From Chrysoperla carnea (lineage: Eukaryota; Arthropoda; Insecta; Neuroptera; Chrysopidae): a stretch of 64,000 nucleotides of DNA. How positions within the stretch are numbered: position 1 is the stretch's first letter; every line of letters begins with the position of its first letter. The notes below the pieces were generated by a model. That model searched no databases. It saw only the letters and a list, made by a program, of their open reading frames with translations, and was not told where the DNA came from. This document shows, piece by piece, positions 36,591 through 50,370 of this stretch. The stretch lies in contig NC_058340.1 of assembly GCF_905475395.1 (NCBI RefSeq), forward strand, positions 56,150,181-56,214,180, written 5' to 3'. The position numbers and the translations under genes are program-made.

Positions 36591-37459
36591 AATTATGGAA
36601 ACAACATTATAAGAAAAATTTTGAATACAAAAAAGAAAATTCAATTTTGAAAAAGACAATTTGTTTAAATAAAAAATCCTTTTCAATTCCGAAGAAGATG
36701 TTACATTAGATAGCTGGTTCATGTTTTTGGAATTTTCTTAGATCTTTTGTGTAGTTACTGAAAAATTTAAATACCTTTAACAAATCCACACCCTAATATT
36801 AAATAAAATTTCTGAATTAAAATTATTTCTTTATACTTGACCAGTTTTTTTCCTCCTAATTTACATTGACTTACATATTTTTTTTATGTTATTATTTTTA
36901 CATTAGGTGAAAAAGTGATTGTCATATACATACAAATATTTTTAGAACAAGTAGACCACAAAAAAAAAACATAAAATTGACAAATTTCAGAAATGTCACA
37001 CCAAAAATTTGTATGTTATTATTATTAAATTGTGTTAAAAATTTCATATTAATACAATGAATTACAAAATTAAAATTACATAAATTAAAATAAAGGGTAT
37101 TGGAATAAGTACACTTATATTCAAATAAACAATTAACATTTAAAAAAAAAAAAATCAATTGAAAAATAATTTCTAATGGATTGTATCAAAAAAGTGGAAG
37201 CGCAATTTTATTTGAACATATCTTACTTGTCACAAGAATGATCCACTAAATAATTATATCATTTGTTTAGACTGTAAAAAGTATTTCTGAGTTGTTTTTT
37301 CTTGCGGAATTAATAAAAGTAAATCACCGTAATTTTTAATCAAGTTTTTCATTTTTGATGGTTTTTTTCACCGGCTACTGTGTGTTTTTTTCACAAAGTG
37401 CTGCTAAAAAATTCAAATTATGTAAAAGGAAGTTTCAGGATATTTCTTAGTATACGGTA

Positions 37460-37930
37460 TTTTTATACCATGTAAATGAAATATACCAAGGTATGCTAAG
37501 TTTAGTTCCAAATTTGTAACGCTTAAAAATATTGATGCTTTGAACAAAATTTTTTTATAGGTGTTCATAAAATTATCTAATTAGACCATTTCCGGTTGTC
37601 TGTCTGCCATGACGATTACTCAAAAACGAAAAGAGTTATCCAGCTAAAATAATTTGTTGCGTGCTGAAGACGTAAAAATTGAGGTCGAATTCGTAAATGA
37701 GTAACGTAATTCGTAAATAGGTCAATTGAGTCCTGTAAACCGCGTTAGAGGTAGAACGAAAGTTTAAGTATAACAAAAATGTTCCTTATAAAATAATAAA
37801 CAACTTTTGTTCGAAACATTTTTTCGTAAACATCACTGTTTACCCGCGAAAGCGCATATTATGCGCAAATTGTATAGTATGTATTATATTGTATATCAGG
37901 AATGTGTGTGACATGTATGTATGTGTAATA
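37460..37930 (-). repeat. Family A repeat, minus orientation
   Basis: Reads in inverse: GGTATGCTAAGTTTAG, TGTAACGCTTAAAAATATTG, TAGACCATTTCCGGTTGTC, AACAACTTTTGTTCGAAACA, and ends at GTATGTATGTGTAATATAAC. Confidence 0.8.
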
Positions 37931-38959
37931 TAACTGCAAAAATTGAAAACTTTTGCATTTTTTCACTGATTTCGCAAGAAGCACAACTTTTTTTTCTTGT
38001 TAAACGTAGTTTCACACTCCCCTAAGCTTTTCACAACTTCTGAGTTTCGCAATTTTAATGTAGAATTTGAGTGGCATAATAATACACTGTAAAACTTTTG
38101 ATTTATTAAAACTTCTTGATTGATTAATTCTCTAGATAACTATAGGAAAAGAGTGGGAGCGCTGACGACCTTTGTATCTCTAAACAGATTGATAAAACTA
38201 GGTTTGTTTATAAAAAAAATGATATTTTAACTATGGCTAAAAAATTTTAACATGAACGGCAGGCTAAAAAAATACCAGACAAAAGCCACGATTAAAACCT
38301 AATTTTCCTTCATAACTAAACTTACCTTCATCAATCCTCCAAATGATGTAAACAAAAAGAATCATAGAAAGTTTGCAACAATATGGGCTTACGGCGAATT
38401 TTGTTGTAAAGATTTTAATGAACGATTTAATTTTACCAAAAATATTTCGATTCAAATAAATGAATCGTATTGTACCATTTTTATGAATAATAAATATATT
38501 ATTTAAAATTAAAAACAATATTTCATTGTATTTTATTATTTTATTTACTTGATTGATTATTTCAAAATCAATTTTACAGTTAAATAGAGCTGAAATATAT
38601 TATAAATTTTATAAATTAAGTGATAGTAGTTGTATCTATATTCATTACTCATGAATATTTACTATTATAGTTCACTTATATATTGTAAAATATAATTATA
38701 TATTCTTTTTTTACAATATTATTAATCGTACGATTTATTCATTCAGTATGGCTCATAAAAGATAATTATCGTTTCTAGTTATTAAATTATATTAATTTAA
38801 ATATTTTACAATTATTACTTAAATGAATAAAATAACCATTAATTAAAAGAATTTAATTTGATATGCATGCAAAAGAAATGCATAAAAACATGACATTAAA
38901 AGTGTGTATGCATTCAAAATTGAGATTATTGAATTTGTTTTAACTTAAAGTAGTACAAG

Positions 38960-39480
38960 CACCAAGGCAAGTTTAGACTTGTGGTTATAGACGAAAACTA
39001 AGAATACAATTTTTCGATATCTGTCTAGGTTTAATTAAACTACATTCTTAATTTTCGATATTTTGAAAATTACTCCAGATATCGAAAAATTTCATTCTTA
39101 CTTTTCGTCTTATATTATCAAGTTATAACATAATTTCCCATCAAAATTGAAAAATATATTTGGTTAAGTTTGTGTCCCCACTGCCGTGCTCATACATCCT
39201 TAATTAGTTGGACACATTGGAATTTTTAAATTTTATAAATTTTGTTTTTTTAAATTTTCACCGACTAGTTTTGGAGAAATCTATGAAAACATATCATCCA
39301 TCTATCGTTTTCCCATAAATCCAATGTTAAATATGCCTACTCTTGAAGTCACTTATTTATTTAAATAAGCCTCCCCCCCCCCGCCCAAATTTTCAGACTT
39401 GATTTAGACTTAGTCCAGTTCATATTTAAAAAAATCAAACCTTTTATCCAAAATTGCCCTGGCGCTCGTATATTCTTAAC
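38960..39480 (-). repeat. Family C repeat
   Basis: Shares CATCAAAATTGAAAA, CATACATCCTTAATTAG, CTAGTTTTGGAGAAAT, AAAACATATCATCCATC and CAAAATTGCC with 44770-45150. Its first part matches 41605-41790 in inverse orientation. A C9 run interrupts it at about 39372. Confidence 0.78.
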
Positions 39481-41604
39481 TTTCACAAATTTCCAAAAGA
39501 GTTTCGAGACAGAAACTCAAGAGGCATGTTATTTAAAATTAATGAAATGCATTTAGTATTTTATTGCGAAAAATTCCTATATTACTGAAATTAAATTTGA
39601 AATTGTTCATGTGAAAAGGTGTATTTGGATAGCTTAACCTGACGTTATTGGGACCGGATATCAAATACGCGGTGAATTTTAAAAACGTACTTATTAACTT
39701 TAAAAGAAAATACGCGCGTTATTTGCCGCTCTGAGTAGCTGTAGTAGTTGACCACTTAGTGTCAGTGTGGCATAACAGACAACAAATGTACCAAGTCTAT
39801 TTGTATGCAACAGAATATTTCAGTATGGCAAAGTTGCGTTGTGTGCGATAGCGATTAAATTAGTATATAAGTAACAAATAAATTTGTTGTTTTTGAAAAA
39901 TTGATCTCTTTTGAAAATTATGTACACATGGCTAAAATATACCCGGCCTGAATAGCCGTCTTCTATTTGGACGCCACAATGACGCCGGAGTTAGTTAGCT
40001 ACACAAATTCATGCAAGTTTGCATTACCGATATTTTTGAACAAGCGAATTTGACCGTCTTTAGAATAATTTTGCACAAGCATTTTAACTCAACGCGCCAT
40101 TTAAGAATTTAAAATATGAAAGAATAGAACATGTCTACCATAGACTTGCAGGCTTGTATAAACTCTGACTTCTTTTTTAGGGATTATAGCTTCTCTCATG
40201 ATCGTTTTCTTCTCTTTTTGCAAAAGGCATTGCGAGTGTCAAATATTTCAATTAAATCAAGCGGAATTAGCATCAACTCACTGAGTAAAGTTTTAAGGGA
40301 ATGTGTTTTTCTTTGTATTATTCAATATATTTTTCTACACTCAAAATCATGTTTCTTTTAATGACACATTTTTCTCTGGGCGAAAGGCGAAAATTAGATG
40401 AAGTGATGCGATAGCTATTTTTGTATTTGAGTTATCGTATTGACGGACGAATAGGCAGACGAGCAAACGGAAATGGACTAATTAAATGATTTCATGAGCA
40501 TATATACCAAAATTTTATTGGTAACATCAATATTTCTACACTTTGATATATTTTATTTATAGGGTATAATAATTGGTAAAAAATAATTTGTATTAGAAAG
40601 TATATATTCATTAAAAAAATATTAATATATATCATCCATACCGTGATATATTATCCGTCAATAATACTTTCATTTAATAAATTTTCAAAGATAAAATTTA
40701 GGATATTACATCATCATAACATTTTTTTTAAGTAAATATAACAAAAATTCGATTTAATTTAATTATAAAAATTATATGTATATAATGAAGAGGTAAATAA
40801 ACTAATGCTTATAACAACTATTACATACATTATACGTTTTAGTGTATATGAGAGAAATAAATAAAAAAAATACTAGAAATGTGAAAATTGATGATCAAGT
40901 GGAATACAGTAAAAATTGTCTAATACCAATACTTTATTATTTATATTTATTTATAATGGTTCTCTATCTATTTTTGAGTATAAAATATTCGAAATTTAAC
41001 ATTCGTTAATTTTTTTTTAAATTGTTTTCTATTCCATAATGAATTAATAAAAATTTCGTTTCTATTGTCAATTAAATTTATTGAGTTTTGTAATTTAAAT
41101 GTATAAAAATCTGTTTTAATATAAAAGTAAGAAGTAAAGCTATAGCTTTTGAATGAAAATTTTTAATTAATAAAACATACTTTACTCAACAATGTCTTTA
41201 CTTTATTGGTTCAATTCAATAGTAGCTACAGTTTCTTAACTATTGGGCTCTGGACAAAAGTCCAAAAAGCACTTTTGACTTAAAGTTGTTCAGAGAATAC
41301 ACTCGTAAAATAAGACCATCGAGTCACGGGATACCCTGTTTATCTCAAAATTCGATTTTATCTCAAAAATCAATAATAAATATCTCAAAAATCAATTTAG
41401 TTTTTCCGCGTTTCCACCATATTTATAACATTTTCGATTAATATTATCTATTAAAGTTTCAGTTTTCTCTATTTCAGAGAGAAATACCGTAATTTTTAAC
41501 AATATTTGAAACATTTGTATATCTTGCTAGCATGAACAAAAACTAATAAAATGAATATATTTATGATGAATAAAGCATAAAATTTTACTATAATTTCTCT
41601 TTAA
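39481..41604. other. Non-coding stretch
   Basis: Contains one family A fragment (40405-40560). GC is higher at 39640-40090 (ACGCGCGTTATTTGCCGC; GACGCCACAATGACGCCGG), of unknown nature. No gene recognised. Confidence 0.5.
40405..40560 (+). repeat. Family A fragment
   Basis: The 3' part only: TTGAGTTATCGTATTGACGG, GGAAATGGACTAATTAAATG and ACCAAAATTTTATTGG. Confidence 0.65.
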
Positions 41605-41790
41605 GGGTGTATGGGCGCACGATAGTGGGGGCACAAATTTAAAAAATTGATATTTTCAATTTTGATTGTGAATTATGCTATAACTTGACGATATAAGACG
41701 AAAAGTAGGAATAATTGAAAATTTTATTTTATTATTTAGCTTTCAATATTTGGTAAACCAAGGCAAGTATCGAAAAAGATAAAAATAATT
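41605..41790 (+). repeat. Family C fragment, opposite orientation
   Basis: AGGGTGTATGGGCGCACG, CAATTTTGATTGTGAATTAT and GACGATATAAGACGAAAAGT are the inverse of 39105-39200. Confidence 0.7.
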
Positions 41791-43423
41791 TCAACCCTAA
41801 ATCTGGCCTGCTAGTACATTCTATGTCATTGCTAATATGTTTACTTTCTATTAAAAGGTTTTTTTAAAACTTGTTTTCATTCATTCCAAGTGAAAGTTAT
41901 CAAAAATGTATTTTATATCAATTTTCAATGATATTTTTCTTAAAAATTTGTATGGATACCTAAGCTGAAATTTAAACCACATATTCTTTGAGTAAAAGTC
42001 TACCTATATAAAAATTTTAAGCCTTTAAAACAATTATTGTTGCCATGCTCATACATTTAAAAAAAAAATTATTTTTAGTTATTAACTAGTCGGAACTTCA
42101 ACTACATGTCTCCAAGTCTTCTTTGAATCTGATAATATTTAGGTATAAAAATATTAACGATTTGAATGTTAAATTGTTTTTTTTACCATTTCTGTCAATG
42201 AAAAGGATAATTGCGAAATCTATTAATTTGACTTCTAAGAGCCATATCCGCCACGGCTATTTGTTAAACGCACAGGATTACAATGTTAATGTATATCGTG
42301 TTTTTACTGTATTTCTTTAAAGTATAATTTCTACAAGACAAAACTACACAGCAATACCAGAGAAAGTAGTTTTTAAATACATCATCAACAAAGTCAAACA
42401 TTTAACATATACTTCTTCTTGTATTGTACAATAATAAAAAACACTGAAAAGTGAGTATCATTTTATAAAATGTATAGTACGGTTTCTTAGGTATAAAATC
42501 GAAAGTTATGATCTCATCCGAAAGAAAACAAGATTTGTGTTTCATCTACAACAGTCATTTTTCTAATGGTATTTTCAGCGGGACCTACATTATGTAATAT
42601 TTGATGATACAAAAAAAATTATAACAAATCAATAAACTGCAAGCAAAAATGGAATAAAATGCAATTTTGTTTTCTTCCTTAACAACAGTTTATCACCGCT
42701 TACAAAAACACATCCTGGAAACCAAAAACCAGCACTTTATTTTGTAAATAATTGAAAAGACAAACAATCTTGTATAAGGGGAAAATTAAGGCCTAAATGA
42801 TGTTAATACAATTGGGTTGTTGCATTTTGAAGTAAATACAAGAGAATATCTATCTTTTCAGATAAAGACAAAAAAATTCGAATTTCGACTTATTTTACAT
42901 TTAGATATAGTGTATGCTATTGCAATAAAAATCTTAAGAGGTTATTTCTTGGTGGAAAGCCGAAAATTTTTCCTCCATATTTTTTTCAAAGGGTAATATT
43001 AGTCAATAAGCTATTATGAACAATGTCAAATTGAACAGTAATTTTAAAAGTAGAATATCATGATCTTATACTACGTTACTTTATTCCTCACACTGCCTTA
43101 AACTCAATGATTAAAAAGTTATTGTTCATAACTTTTTGGCTATTGAGTTTTAGACAAAATTATATAAGACGTTAAAATTCCTAAAAAATTACGATACTTT
43201 AGTTTCAGCATAGCAGTTTAATCGATATTGCCAGCATCTAATTTTAGTCGAATATTCTAGGTAATGCAAAATATTTTGTTAGAATTAATCAATAAAATGA
43301 TATATATATTTTCCAGACTCATTATAAAAAAATTTAACATTTTTTAATTATAAATTTCATTTTTAATAAATAAATTTCGATTTTTGCCCCAATTTCCTAG
43401 ATCAACTTTTTTTATTATATAAA
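41791..43423. other. AT-rich non-coding stretch
   Basis: No gene or clear repeat. CATGCTCATACATTTAA at 42045 may be a weak family C remnant. Confidence 0.5.
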
Positions 43424-43458
43424 TACGTATTTCGACTACCAAGTTTAGTCATCATCAG
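43424..43458 (-). ncRNA. Hammerhead-ribozyme-like motif
   Basis: On the minus strand, CTGATGA (43458-43452) is followed by one T, a five-base stem GACTA/TAGTC around loop AACTTGG (43450-43434), then GAAA (43433-43430) and a self-complementary TACGTA (43429-43424). CUGAUGA - stem II - GAAA - short stem III is the type I hammerhead layout described in Penelope-like retroelements and related retrozymes. The extra U between core and stem II, and a weak helix I (about three pairs), leave activity uncertain. No Penelope reverse transcriptase is visible nearby. Confidence 0.5.
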
Positions 43459-43701
43459 TATGTTACTCGTTGCTAATTTGCGTCTTTTTTACTTCACGCC
43501 ACAAGTCCGCTCATTATATTTAATAATTTAATTAAAACTGTTCATTAAAATGAAAAACCCATTTATAGTCAGTCAAAAATAAAACTTAAACCATTCTAAG
43601 TATTTTTACTAAACATATGTAATGTTATAGATATAACACTTAGAATATTAAAACAAGTGAATTTTTCTTATAAAGTATGAAAATGGTACCAAAATTTTAA
43701 T

Positions 43702-43876
43702 TATTCATCTTTTTATACATCCTTTGTGAAAAATTGATATCGATTCTCTGTACGGTTTATGAGAAATGCTCTCTTTTTTTTTATTGAGACACTGACCTTG
43801 ATTGATAATTTCTCATAAACTGTACAGAGAATCGATATAAATTTTTCACAAAAGACGTATAAAAGGGTGATTTATT
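43702..43876. mobile_element. Fold-back element with 66-69-bp arms
   Basis: Arms 43702-43767 and 43808-43876 (GATATCGATTCTCTGTACGG against CTGTACAGAGAATCGATAT), loop of 40 bp. A solo piece of the arm (AAACCGTACAGAGAATCGAC) is at 57453-57472. Confidence 0.85.
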
Positions 43877-44769
43877 GATAAATGAAATTTTAAATTTTAC
43901 AGTATAGAAATACCTTAAGGAACCATACTAATAAAAATTTTTAAATAAAAATTTATAAACATATATATCTACAATATCAATAATAATTCATATGAACACA
44001 TAAATTATATATGTTAAAAGTATATTATTTATATTTATTATTTAAAATATATTAAAATGTATTATTGCTTGGAGTGATATGGTGTGGATGTTTTATGTTA
44101 ATTATCATGATTATAAAAAAATGTGTATCATTCATTTTTTGTAATTAAATGAAATGAAAACAAAATTATATACACTCACTACGAAAAGTTTTCTTTTTAA
44201 TACATTTATAATAATTTTAATCAAGGCTCAATATCATTAGAAAACAAATAACGTCTGGATAATCGTTTAGGATGATCGAACTTGTAATAATTTTGATGTA
44301 GACCAAAAAATTTAAAAATGCGAATTTTGCCATGAAAATCGGTATATGAGTATAAAAAAATATTCTTAACGACTTTTTCTGGTAATTTGTTTCGATATCT
44401 CTAACGATAAGCAAAATATTAAGAATCATAGAACTAGAGAATTATTAGTAAATTTATAATAGGCTGAGTTTAAAGTTCAGATTTCGGTTAAAGAAGAGAG
44501 TGTCTCATCTTAAATGCGACACACTGTATATCAAAATACATTCTTTTTTCAAGCGAACACTTTGGTGTCTCTCTCATTCTAAGGAAAGTTACCCTTTCAG
44601 TACCTCTCTTTCCAGAAATCACAAACTAAGAGTAATATAGATATTAAGGGAGCACTATTTTTAATTTTTCTGCTTCATTCTTTTTGTTTACACGCAAAAC
44701 CCGTTAATTCATTGAAATGTAAAGTTTCTCTCAGCTATAGAGTCAACATATAGCATTAAACAAAATTTT

Positions 44770-45150
44770 CAATTTTTGAAAATAACTAATTCACCATCAA
44801 AATTGAAAATAAATTTTTATAAATTTGTATCCCCACTACCGGGTTCATACATCCTTAATTAGTCGGGCACAACGATTTTTTTGTTTTCAATAATTAATTA
44901 AGGTTTTAATTTTAATTTTAATAGTTTTTTTTTCCACCGTCTAGTTTTGGAGAAATCAATGAAAACATATCATCCATCCAACGTTCTCCCAAAAGACCAT
45001 TATATGCCTACTTTTGAAGTCATTTATTTATTTAAATTTAAACCAGGTAATCCCCTCTAAAATTTGTATAATTGATTTAAACTCAGTCCAACTTCATATA
45101 ACAAAAAATCAAGCCTTTTATCAAAAATTGCCTTGTCGCGCGAACATCCT
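44770..45150 (-). repeat. Family C repeat
   Basis: Parallel to 39120-39480 block by block, from the CATCAAAATTGAAAATAAAT motif to TTGTCGCGCGAACATCCTT. Confidence 0.78.
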
Positions 45151-48100
45151 TAAAAAAATGGAAAAAGTGTGATATGAATCCTCGGCATCGCCACATCCAG
45201 GATATCCAACTTTCTGACTTAGTTCATAATACTATTTTAATGCGTTTTTCATAAAAATGTATATTATGCCATCATACTTTTTATTTGAAGTGTAATACTA
45301 TCAAAATTATTTAAACAGCATGGGAAATAAATTGTATACATCTAATTGTAAGATATAAAAATATTAAAAGCCGGTTTTGAATTCTTTCTTTTTATTTGAA
45401 ATTCATCCATCAATGTTACTTAAAAAAGTGTAAGTAATTCACTCTCTATAGAGTTGAAAAATCAACTGTCTTTCTGTATGAATTTAAAATATTCGTCAAT
45501 GTCACTATGAAAACAGCATTTTTTTCACAATTTTTACTTAGGTAGAAAAGAAACCTTTTTAAGCCTATTAAAAAACTACCCAAAAAATTAATAAAATGAA
45601 TAATTAACCTTTTGAAGTAGTTTCTTGGAAGTGAAAATTTCTTTCTTATATACGAAAAGTTCCCTTCAAGATGTAATTATTCATAGTATTTTATTCAAGA
45701 GTATTTTCAACATTATATTTTAACTTTTCAGTTCATTAAATAGAAGCTTAAACTTCTAATCCATTTTGTTATTCTAATTTTTAAATTCTAGACTTAAGTG
45801 AGTTTCCCAGAGCCTCCACCATTTTTGTATTATAAATATTTCATATTATACATTCACTATCAACTATATTCTATTCGAGACGTATTTACGAATTCCATTT
45901 CATGGAGACGCTACAATTTTGCCTATTATTCATGGTCAAACACCGATGAGAATCATGCGAGGATATTCAGCTATACACTATCGAAGATTTTATTGCGAAG
46001 AAAACATGAAAAAGAGACTATTAGCCGATTCATAATTTTTATACTATTTATTTACGAACGTGTCATGGTACCCGGACCACTGTCCCCTATATTGTTACTA
46101 ATTGGGCATTCTATAAAAAAGGAGAAAATCATGGGAAAATTATTGGTACACGCTGGTATTTATGGTATTTGTGGCATATGAAGCAGTGTTTTTAAGTTAT
46201 TTTTAGAACTTCACATTTAACTTTATGCAATGTTTAATCTTTTGCAGGCTCGGATTTAGAAATTTTATCTGCAAGCAGTTGAAAAACTTGCCATTTTCCA
46301 CCCCTGGGGTTTCCATTAATGCTCAGCGTTGCCCTTAACCTAATACATGAGGTCTAAAATAGCGGAATGAAAACTTTTTATCCCAGGCTCCTTACTAGAG
46401 CGAAACATTTTTACACTTGGTAAACTTAGAAATCTCTGAAGAAATTTTAAAATTTAGTACATAATATCAGACATATAGCACTGTACAAAAAACAATTTAG
46501 AACTGTGCAAATCAGTATTAAAACTTTAAAAAATTTTGATTTGAAGGCGCGTGAATCAATAAGCTCAAAAAAAGGGAGTTCCTCTTTCTTTATTCCACCA
46601 TACCTTCTAAATACCTGGACAAATTTGTATGTATAAGGTGTCGTTAGAATTCTTACATCATCCTAAATGGTAGGTACTGGCATGGGAAAAATTAAATATA
46701 ACGGCTTTATGGCGCCATTGTCACTAAAATGTATGAAATAATTTAAAAATTAAAAAATACAACTACTCTGCCAAAAAAGGAACTAAAAAGTACAAAACAA
46801 GTTTTTTTAGTTAATATGTATATACAAAACGAAACGTTACTTAGTTACTTGCTTACTTAATTATTTAATTGTCTGTGTTTGGATAAAGATTTAATAAATT
46901 ATTGTAATCACAAATGAAATACTAATTTATTGGATCACTCTGTATTTACTAGGATTCATTTAAAGAAATATTTACATCCTCTTTATAAAAACATATATAA
47001 TAATTTCACCAGATCATTTAAATATAATTTCAATACATATTTCATCTGTAAAAACATAATTATTAATTTTAAAAATAATATACCTACTCCAAGTTAACAA
47101 ATTACAATTATTATTTATTCGACAAAAAAGAAGTAAAATGCAGCATAAAAAGGTGTGGTTGAAACTGTTGGAAGTATAGATATATACCTAATAATCAGCC
47201 TATAGCTATTTATATCGCAATAAACTTCACTTTATATTATACTTGAATTAATAAATAATTATAAAGTTTAAAATGATATATAAATTAATATTATTTCTAT
47301 ATTTATATTTTGTATATTGTAAAGTTGATTGCCAAGGTTATTAATTTATAACTGTTGTCAATCATTTTTTAAGAATATAATTTCTAATGAAAAAATTTCT
47401 AATAAAAATATTAATTAATAATAATAATAAATAAATATTTAATGTAGGCTAAATATTTTTGTCATGAATGACCATCAAGCTACTTGAATTAGTAAAAGTT
47501 CATTAAAAAAAAAAGTAATGCAATGACCTCTTTATAATTTTATATTCAAAGGTAAATGACTGATGAGAATGGCAAACCATGAGACTCGACGTTAAAAAAG
47601 TTCGAAAAAAGTTATTTGTGATAAAAAGTCCTACATGGCCTAGAACGTAATATGAAATAATCAGATATCAATTTCTACAATTAGCAAATCCATACTGGTA
47701 AAAAATAGATTGTAGTCGAAATTCGTACATATAATACGAAAAAATGATATGTACATTAAGGCGAATTTGAAATTTCATCTCAAACACTTATATTTCTCAT
47801 AAAGTATGATAAATTGCGATTTTTCGGGGAAATAAGAGTATTAATTTCTGACGGGAACACCCAAAAGTACCTTGATTTATTTTTAAATTGATTTTTTTTA
47901 AGCCATTGTTATCATATTGGTGATCTAAATCTGTTAAGAAATCGTGAGATTACTTTTGTAACCACACCCGATTCTGTAACATCAACGAAATACCAAAACC
48001 AAAATATTAAAAAAAAAACAAATTCACTTTCTAATTGGATAATTTGAATGGAAAAAAAAATGTAAACATAAAATTAAAATTCAAAACTTACAATTTCAAC

Positions 48101-48964
48101 TTAAAAAAAAAAATAAAAAAATGGAAATAATTTATTTAAATAATCGTTTTGACTTTTATGAGGTGTTTTGGATTTTAAAGAGTCGCGTCATAATGTGGGT
48201 GTCATGTTTTATTATTGAACTTTTAAATTATTTATTTTGTTTAAAATTATAATTATTATTAGATAATAATTATAAATAATATTATTATCTTATGATTTAT
48301 AAAAATACAAATTACAAAAATTCTCTTGTTACTTTTTTTTTTTAAATTATTATTATTAATTGATTTGCATAATAAAGTAGTTACTTTACGATTAGAAAAT
48401 TATTTATTAATAAATAATAATTTTTATAAAGCTACTTTTATACGATTAAATTAATTTTGACACAATAATTAGGTAACCGACCATATAACTAGCTCGACAA
48501 AAAAATTACCTCAGCAATAATAATCCATGAATAGACAATCCATACCAACAATGACACCAAACAATATTAATCTAAGAAAAATGTATTTTATTAATATATC
48601 GATATATCCATAGGCACTCAAGATATCCCTTATGAGAATTGTAGAGTGGCTACCTTAGGTTTAGCAATCCGTAAAGTGTTCTTAACACGCCGTTTGATAC
48701 AAGTTCATATATTATTTTGTCAAGGTATATTCAAGCTTGTTTGGGATATTATATTATCATTTTGGCATGCCATATTTTAAGGTATACAATTTTTTGGATT
48801 TTTGATGCTGCGCTATTTTACCCTAGGTATTGTCTATAGGATCATCAGACAGATATATAAAAATAGCTAGATACACGTTGCATTTAATTTGACTTCCGTA
48901 CGAAGGAAATAAATTCCTGAAATAACAAATAGTTGATTCCCGTAGAAGATAGCTTTAAGAATCA
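45151..48964. other. Non-coding stretch with one unassigned frame
   Basis: The plus frame 45798-46181 (127 codons) and its +1 neighbour (45888-46037, reading HGDATILPIIHGQTPMRIM) both stay open over the same ~140 bases. This could be a decayed coding relic, but no family is recognised. The rest is AT-rich. Confidence 0.45.
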
Positions 48965-49275
48965 TTAAAAAATTCGTAGTGCAGGAGCTGCGTTGGCTAA
49001 GCGAATTCCCTCAGAGATTGAAAATATAACACATTTTTCTTAAAATCGAATATTGCATTTTTTATTTTTCAAGAATTTTTATTTCGAAAACTAAGCATTT
49101 AGAGGAAAAATTAAAAGAGTACTTTTTTGCTTAAAACTGGTACAAAAAAATAATTTTATCTTGAAAAATTCAAAATTTTGTACTTTGCGCATCCCCTACC
49201 CTTTCTTTATCGGTCGATTTTTCACATTAACAAACTTTACCTTTCAAATACCAAAACCCTTCTTGTTACCAAACT
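48965..49275 (-). repeat. Dispersed repeat family D, uninterrupted copy
   Basis: Reverse-complement counterpart of 27185-27990. Its TTAA at 49040-49043 is the empty site of the 27417-27916 insertion. The next block (49203-49272, CCCTTTCTTTATCGGTCG) recurs in inverse orientation at 58073-58145. Confidence 0.8.
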
Positions 49276-50079
49276 GTAGGTAATTCACTAAAAACATACA
49301 AAATCTTGGTAAATTTTAAACGTCCATAGAATCGTTTCCATTTTCTAGGTATGTTTGGCATTATTCGATTAGTAAGTATTATGCACTTTCGATAGATCCG
49401 ACTTTGCATTGTAGACAAATTTTACCTAAGCAACGCCTGTTGTTTGTACTCCATTATAGGGGATTCAAAAATATTTATAAAAGTACTTCTTTTGATTCTT
49501 ATTCCTTTTTTCGACTTTCAGTCCTTTCATTTTAGCTATTCGAGAACCATAGATTAGAGTAAAATCATATCCGACCATTGTAGCGGCATGCAAAGATATA
49601 CTTTGTATATACATATTATCAAATTGAATCATTTGTTAATAGCTTTAGAAAACAATATTTTTTTCAACAACAACATTTTTAATGAAAAAATTCAAAATAC
49701 CTAACTATTCTTCCAAATAATAATAATAAAAAATACAAAAATAAACATTTTGTTATCTATGTTTTAATATTTATGTATTTCCTGACTATTATGTAAAGAT
49801 TTAAAGTTATGTTATATGTTAGTATGTTTTGTATGCATGTAAAGTTACCTACTAGAATGTAACACTCATAAATTTTCATCTAATATTTAAATGAGTAAGA
49901 AGAAATTTAATTCTATTTTACATGTTGTTTTTGTTTATAGAACCAGAAAGAATTTAACGCACAAATTCAATAGATATACCGATATAATTGGATTCGTCTT
50001 CAGTGCGCTGTATGGCTGTATCATTATTAGTTTGGTTTCTAAATTATTTTCATTGTAATTAAAATTCGTTTTTCGCTTA

Positions 50080-50370
50080 GGTTATCTTAGGTTAGGTTAT
50101 ATTAGTTGTCCATGAAGAACACACTTAGGCTATAGAGCCCATTGTGATATCATATATGTGTTTTACCACCTTTTCCGTTGGTAATTTCATTCTCCATTCT
50201 TTTTTAAAGGCTGGGTGCACCTCTTTCATGTATATATCAAGAACTACACCAACCCATCACAGCTATTGATTAAATTAATTTTGTGTGTGACGACGAGAAT
50301 CAAACTCGCTACCCTAGGCATACCGCGAACGTAATCGGTTACGCTTTAATCAACTGAACTATTAGGGTAG
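50080..50370 (-). mobile_element. tRNA-derived SINE
   Basis: On the minus strand the head begins at about 50369. It contains an A-box-like TAGTTCAGTTGATT (50360-50347) and a B-box-like GAGTTTGATTCTCG (about 50306-50293), the two internal Pol III promoter elements. The 54-nt spacing is a little longer than in a tRNA gene. A tRNA-unrelated body follows and ends in repeated AACCTA units (plus strand GGTTAGGTTA at about 50088-50099). Head, body and simple tail fit a SINE. The head lacks intact tRNA folding, so it is not a working tRNA gene. I saw no second copy in the window. Confidence 0.72.

Noticed and set aside
47565..47598. CTGATGA followed by an ATGG/CCAT stem
   Set aside because: No GAAA follows the stem, so the hammerhead core is incomplete.
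50292..50369. Functional tRNA gene on the minus strand
   Set aside because: The boxes are recognisable but acceptor and anticodon stems do not pair well, spacing is long, and a SINE body follows directly.
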